From NCBI GenBank assembly GCA_030626265.1, contig DAOUPF010000081.1, positions 1-6,501 on the forward strand: a stretch of 6,501 bases of DNA, read 5' to 3'. The first letter of the stretch is position 1; every line of letters starts with the position of its first letter. The DNA is from Sulfurovum sp. (GTDB lineage: Bacteria; Campylobacterota; Campylobacteria; Campylobacterales; Sulfurovaceae). The notes beneath the pieces are model-generated. The model was not told the origin of the DNA and made no database searches. It saw nothing but the letters and a program-made list of their open reading frames with translations. Both the position numbers and the translations under genes were made by a program. This document shows positions 5,154 through 6,501 of the stretch, in pieces.

Positions 5154-5988
5154 CTCGACCTGTATGTTTTTCATATACACCAAGATACTTTATCTCTTTG
5201 GCATAAAAAGATACCTCTTCAAGAGCAAGTTTCAGCTTCTTTTCGTCTGGATGTGCTTCAATATCAATATGAAATCTACTAACCTGTAGAGAGCCAGTCA
5301 TGGAGTAGCTTTCAAGCTTTAGTAAGTTCACGCCGTTGGTGGCAAAACCACCCAGTGCCTTATATAGAGCAGCAGGTATATCTCTGACATGAAAAATGAG
5401 TGATGTAATGTAACTCTCATCTTTGTTAAACTTGGGTACTGTATTTTCTCTTGAGAGTACAATGAATCTGGTTACATTGCCTTTTAGATCCCCAAAGTAC
5501 TCTTGGAGTATCTCTAGATTGTAGAGTTTTGCAGCCAGCTTGGATGCGATCGCCCCAAAGGTAGGATCTTGCTTGAGGCTGATCTCTTTTGCAGAACCTG
5601 CAGTATCAAACTTGGCCACAGCAGTTATCTCCATATCAATTATATTTTTATAACACTGAGCCAGTGCTTGCGGGTGTGAAGCAACGTATTGGATATTTTC
5701 AAGTTTACTACCCTTGATACCCAGCAAACAATGATTGACCGGTTCAAAATGTTCATCAATAATAAAAAGAGACGATTTGGGTATCAAACGGTAGATCTCT
5801 TCTACTCTTCCTGCCGTTGAGTTTTCAACGGGAATCATTGCAAAATCAGCTGTTTTGCTTTCTACTAGCTTGACGGCATCTTCAAAGCTGGCACAGGCTA
5901 TCGACACAGATTTTGGAAATGCATTTCTGCAAGCCAGATGCGAATAGGCACCTTCAACACCTTGATATGCTATGATTTTTCCAGTCAT
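5134..5988 (-). CDS. pheA: Prephenate dehydratase, monofunctional, with C-terminal ACT domain
   Basis: It converts prephenate to phenylpyruvate, the committed step of phenylalanine synthesis. The catalytic PDT domain spans about 4-180: AYQGVEGAYSHLACRNAFP, IPVENSTAGRVEEI (52-65), SHPQALAQC (104-112), DTAGSA (128-133) and the hallmark GNVTRFIVLSR (170-180) with the Thr-Arg-Phe active-site triplet. An ACT domain (about 194-274) with GFATNGVNLLKLES should bind phenylalanine for feedback inhibition; the usual ESRP is ESYS here. There is no chorismate mutase domain: at 284 residues the PDT domain starts directly at the N-terminus. The wording CRNAFP, FEDAVKLVE, AGRVEEIYRLIP and LESYSMTG is like alpha-proteobacterial PheA, not the bifunctional protein usual in Campylobacterota. 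By eye it uses fewer CTA/ATA codons than its neighbours. The GA-rich AGAGAGAGAA before ATG 5988 serves as ribosome site. Confidence 0.94.
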   Translation of the reverse strand: MTGKIIAYQGVEGAYSHLACRNAFPKSVSIACASFEDAVKLVESKTADFAMIPVENSTAGRVEEIYRLIPKSSLFIIDEHFEPVNHCLLGIKGSKLENIQYVASHPQALAQCYKNIIDMEITAVAKFDTAGSAKEISLKQDPTFGAIASKLAAKLYNLEILQEYFGDLKGNVTRFIVLSRENTVPKFNKDESYITSLIFHVRDIPAALYKALGGFATNGVNLLKLESYSMTGSLQVSRFHIDIEAHPDEKKLKLALEEVSFYAKEIKYLGVYEKHTGRENYKLM

Positions 5989-6035
5989 TTCTCTCTCTTT
6001 CTATATTTTGATTTATTCTATATTTTTTCTCTAGA

Positions 6036-6041
6036 ATTATA
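6036..6041 (-). promoter_or_regulatory. Candidate -10 of the pheA promoter
   Basis: The - strand reads a consensus TATAAT about 47 bases before the pheA ATG. TAGACA, close to the -35 consensus, lies upstream on the same strand (6068-6063), but the 21-base gap is longer than ideal. No attenuator-like Phe-rich leader peptide is visible between promoter and gene. Confidence 0.45.
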
Positions 6042-6093
6042 TCCGATTATGCTAAATAATATTGTCTATAATTGAATTAATCAGTTAGTCCTA

Positions 6094-6215
6094 CATATTA
6101 TTTTAATGCTCCTCATTCTATTTACAGGCTCTTCAGCAAAAAACAGTTCAGTATCTGCATATGATTACTAAAGTATTGGGATTATACTAAGCAATTGTGA
6201 GAATGAGGCAAACTT
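6094..6215 (+). pseudogene. Decayed copy of the 5' end of the 4610 lipoprotein gene
   Basis: The bases 6118-6159 match 4643-4684 at 36 of 42 positions counted by hand. Translated, 6106-6168 reads MLLILFTGSSAKNSSVSAYDY then TAA, against LVLFTGCSAKNSTVAAKHN in the intact gene. The original start codon is gone, the lipobox Cys is Ser (TGT to TCT at 6130-6132) and a stop follows three codons after the match. After a net nine-base gap the similarity seems to resume around GAGAAT (6199-6204 against 4733-4738) and then fades. The copy has the same strand as the intact gene, with pheA between the two. Chance likeness of two lipoprotein signals cannot be fully excluded, but the DNA-level match argues for shared descent. 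Confidence 0.65.
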
Positions 6216-6254
6216 TAAATCTAGAAATTAATGTTTTATAAACTAATAAATGAA

Positions 6255-6277
6255 TATAATATAACAAAAAGGAGGAG
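6255..6277 (+). promoter_or_regulatory. -10 box and Shine-Dalgarno of the 6284 lipoprotein gene
   Basis: A perfect TATAAT at 6255-6260 is followed by AAAAAGGAGGAG ending at 6277, six bases before ATG 6284. The ribosome site is one of the strongest in the window. The leader would be very short (under about 20 bases), and no -35 is seen. Confidence 0.45.
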
Positions 6278-6283
6278 TTTAAA

Positions 6284-6463
6284 ATGGAAAGTAATTATAG
6301 AAACAAGGTGTTATCAATATTTGTATTTGTTGTCTTTATTTTATTTGGATGTGGTGGAGGTGGCAGTCCAACAGACCCATTGGTTGATGATACTGATGTT
6401 ACATCCACTACTGATGATGAGCAGGAGGAGAGTATAGAGGTGAGTGGTAATTTGGCATTTTAG
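6284..6463 (+). CDS. Lipoprotein N-terminus, 59 codons, probably cut short by TAG
   Basis: Not named. MESNYRNK is followed by a hydrophobic core and a lipobox ILFGC (Cys23), then the GGGGS linker common on large surface lipoproteins of Campylobacterota, then a Thr/Asp/Glu-rich flexible tether (about 29-52). The reading frame meets TAG at 6461-6463 after EVSGNLAF. The same frame is then open to the window end (6464-6501) and reads ILVNGSSNTNYYA, which looks like continued beta-rich protein. TAG could be a CAG-to-TAG or GAG-to-TAG change in a longer gene that leaves the window, which would make this a pseudogene or interrupted gene. If the stop is genuine, the product is a tiny tethered lipoprotein with no folded domain. 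The Shine-Dalgarno and lipobox are convincing, so a real translation start here is likely. Confidence 0.6.
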   Translation: MESNYRNKVLSIFVFVVFILFGCGGGGSPTDPLVDDTDVTSTTDDEQEESIEVSGNLAF

Positions 6464-6501
6464 ATATTAGTAAATGGTTCTTCTAATACTAACTATTATG
6501 C

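Noticed and set aside
6231..6437. Open frame overlapping the 6284 lipoprotein
   Set aside because: The frame at 6284 has the strong Shine-Dalgarno, signal peptide and lipobox; the other has none.
1..6501. CRISPR array, insertion sequence, attachment site or defence system
   Set aside because: No regularly spaced repeats, transposase, integrase, terminal inverted repeats or tRNA-borne duplication was found; the genes are mainly housekeeping or envelope.

Overview
The window looks like chromosomal DNA of a Campylobacterota (epsilonproteobacterial) species, possibly of the Sulfurimonas/Sulfurovum/Arcobacter type. The base composition is AT-rich, genes are packed with gaps of a few bases, and most genes favour AGA, CTA and ATA codons. 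The gene set fits: a Campylobacter-like carboxynorspermidine decarboxylase, a small stand-alone NifU-type protein and several small lipoproteins. This placement rests on gene style, not on a marker gene or a database search.

Layout, left to right. (1) Positions 1-333 hold a small + strand ORF of unknown function that reads well only if a one-base frameshift near 176-181 is allowed. (2) Positions 314-3774 hold five - strand genes, transcribed right to left and probably one operon: a Cys-containing small lipoprotein with a TTG start, ybeY (16S rRNA maturation RNase), a YrbG-type Ca2+/Na+ antiporter, a membrane-anchored TlpA/ScsD-like thioredoxin, and nspC (norspermidine/spermidine synthesis). 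Gaps are +9, -1, +8 and +4 bases. (3) From a 61-bp divergent region with two overlapping extended -10 elements, a small MGMT/Ogt-type DNA alkyltransferase is read to the right (3836-4144). (4) A structured convergent spacer (4145-4216) separates it from a NifU-C-domain Fe-S carrier on the - strand (4217-4504). (5) A lipoprotein with NlpC/P60-like character (4610-5122, +) converges, 11 bp apart, on a stand-alone prephenate dehydratase (5134-5988, -). (6) The right end holds a decayed copy of the 5' part of the 4610 lipoprotein gene (about 6094-6215). It is followed by a third lipoprotein start (6284) that hits an in-frame TAG at 6461, although the frame beyond it stays open to the window edge.

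No mobile element, CRISPR array, rRNA or tRNA gene was found, and there is no convincing new multi-gene system. The points most worth a second look are: (a) the alpha-proteobacterial-type, monofunctional pheA lying between an intact lipoprotein gene and a decayed copy of its 5' end, which suggests duplication and/or insertion there; (b) the frameshifted ORF at the left edge, with an unusually strong internal Shine-Dalgarno sequence at the frame switch; (c) the possibly interrupted lipoprotein at the right edge; and (d) the overlapping divergent promoter palindrome at 3796-3811.
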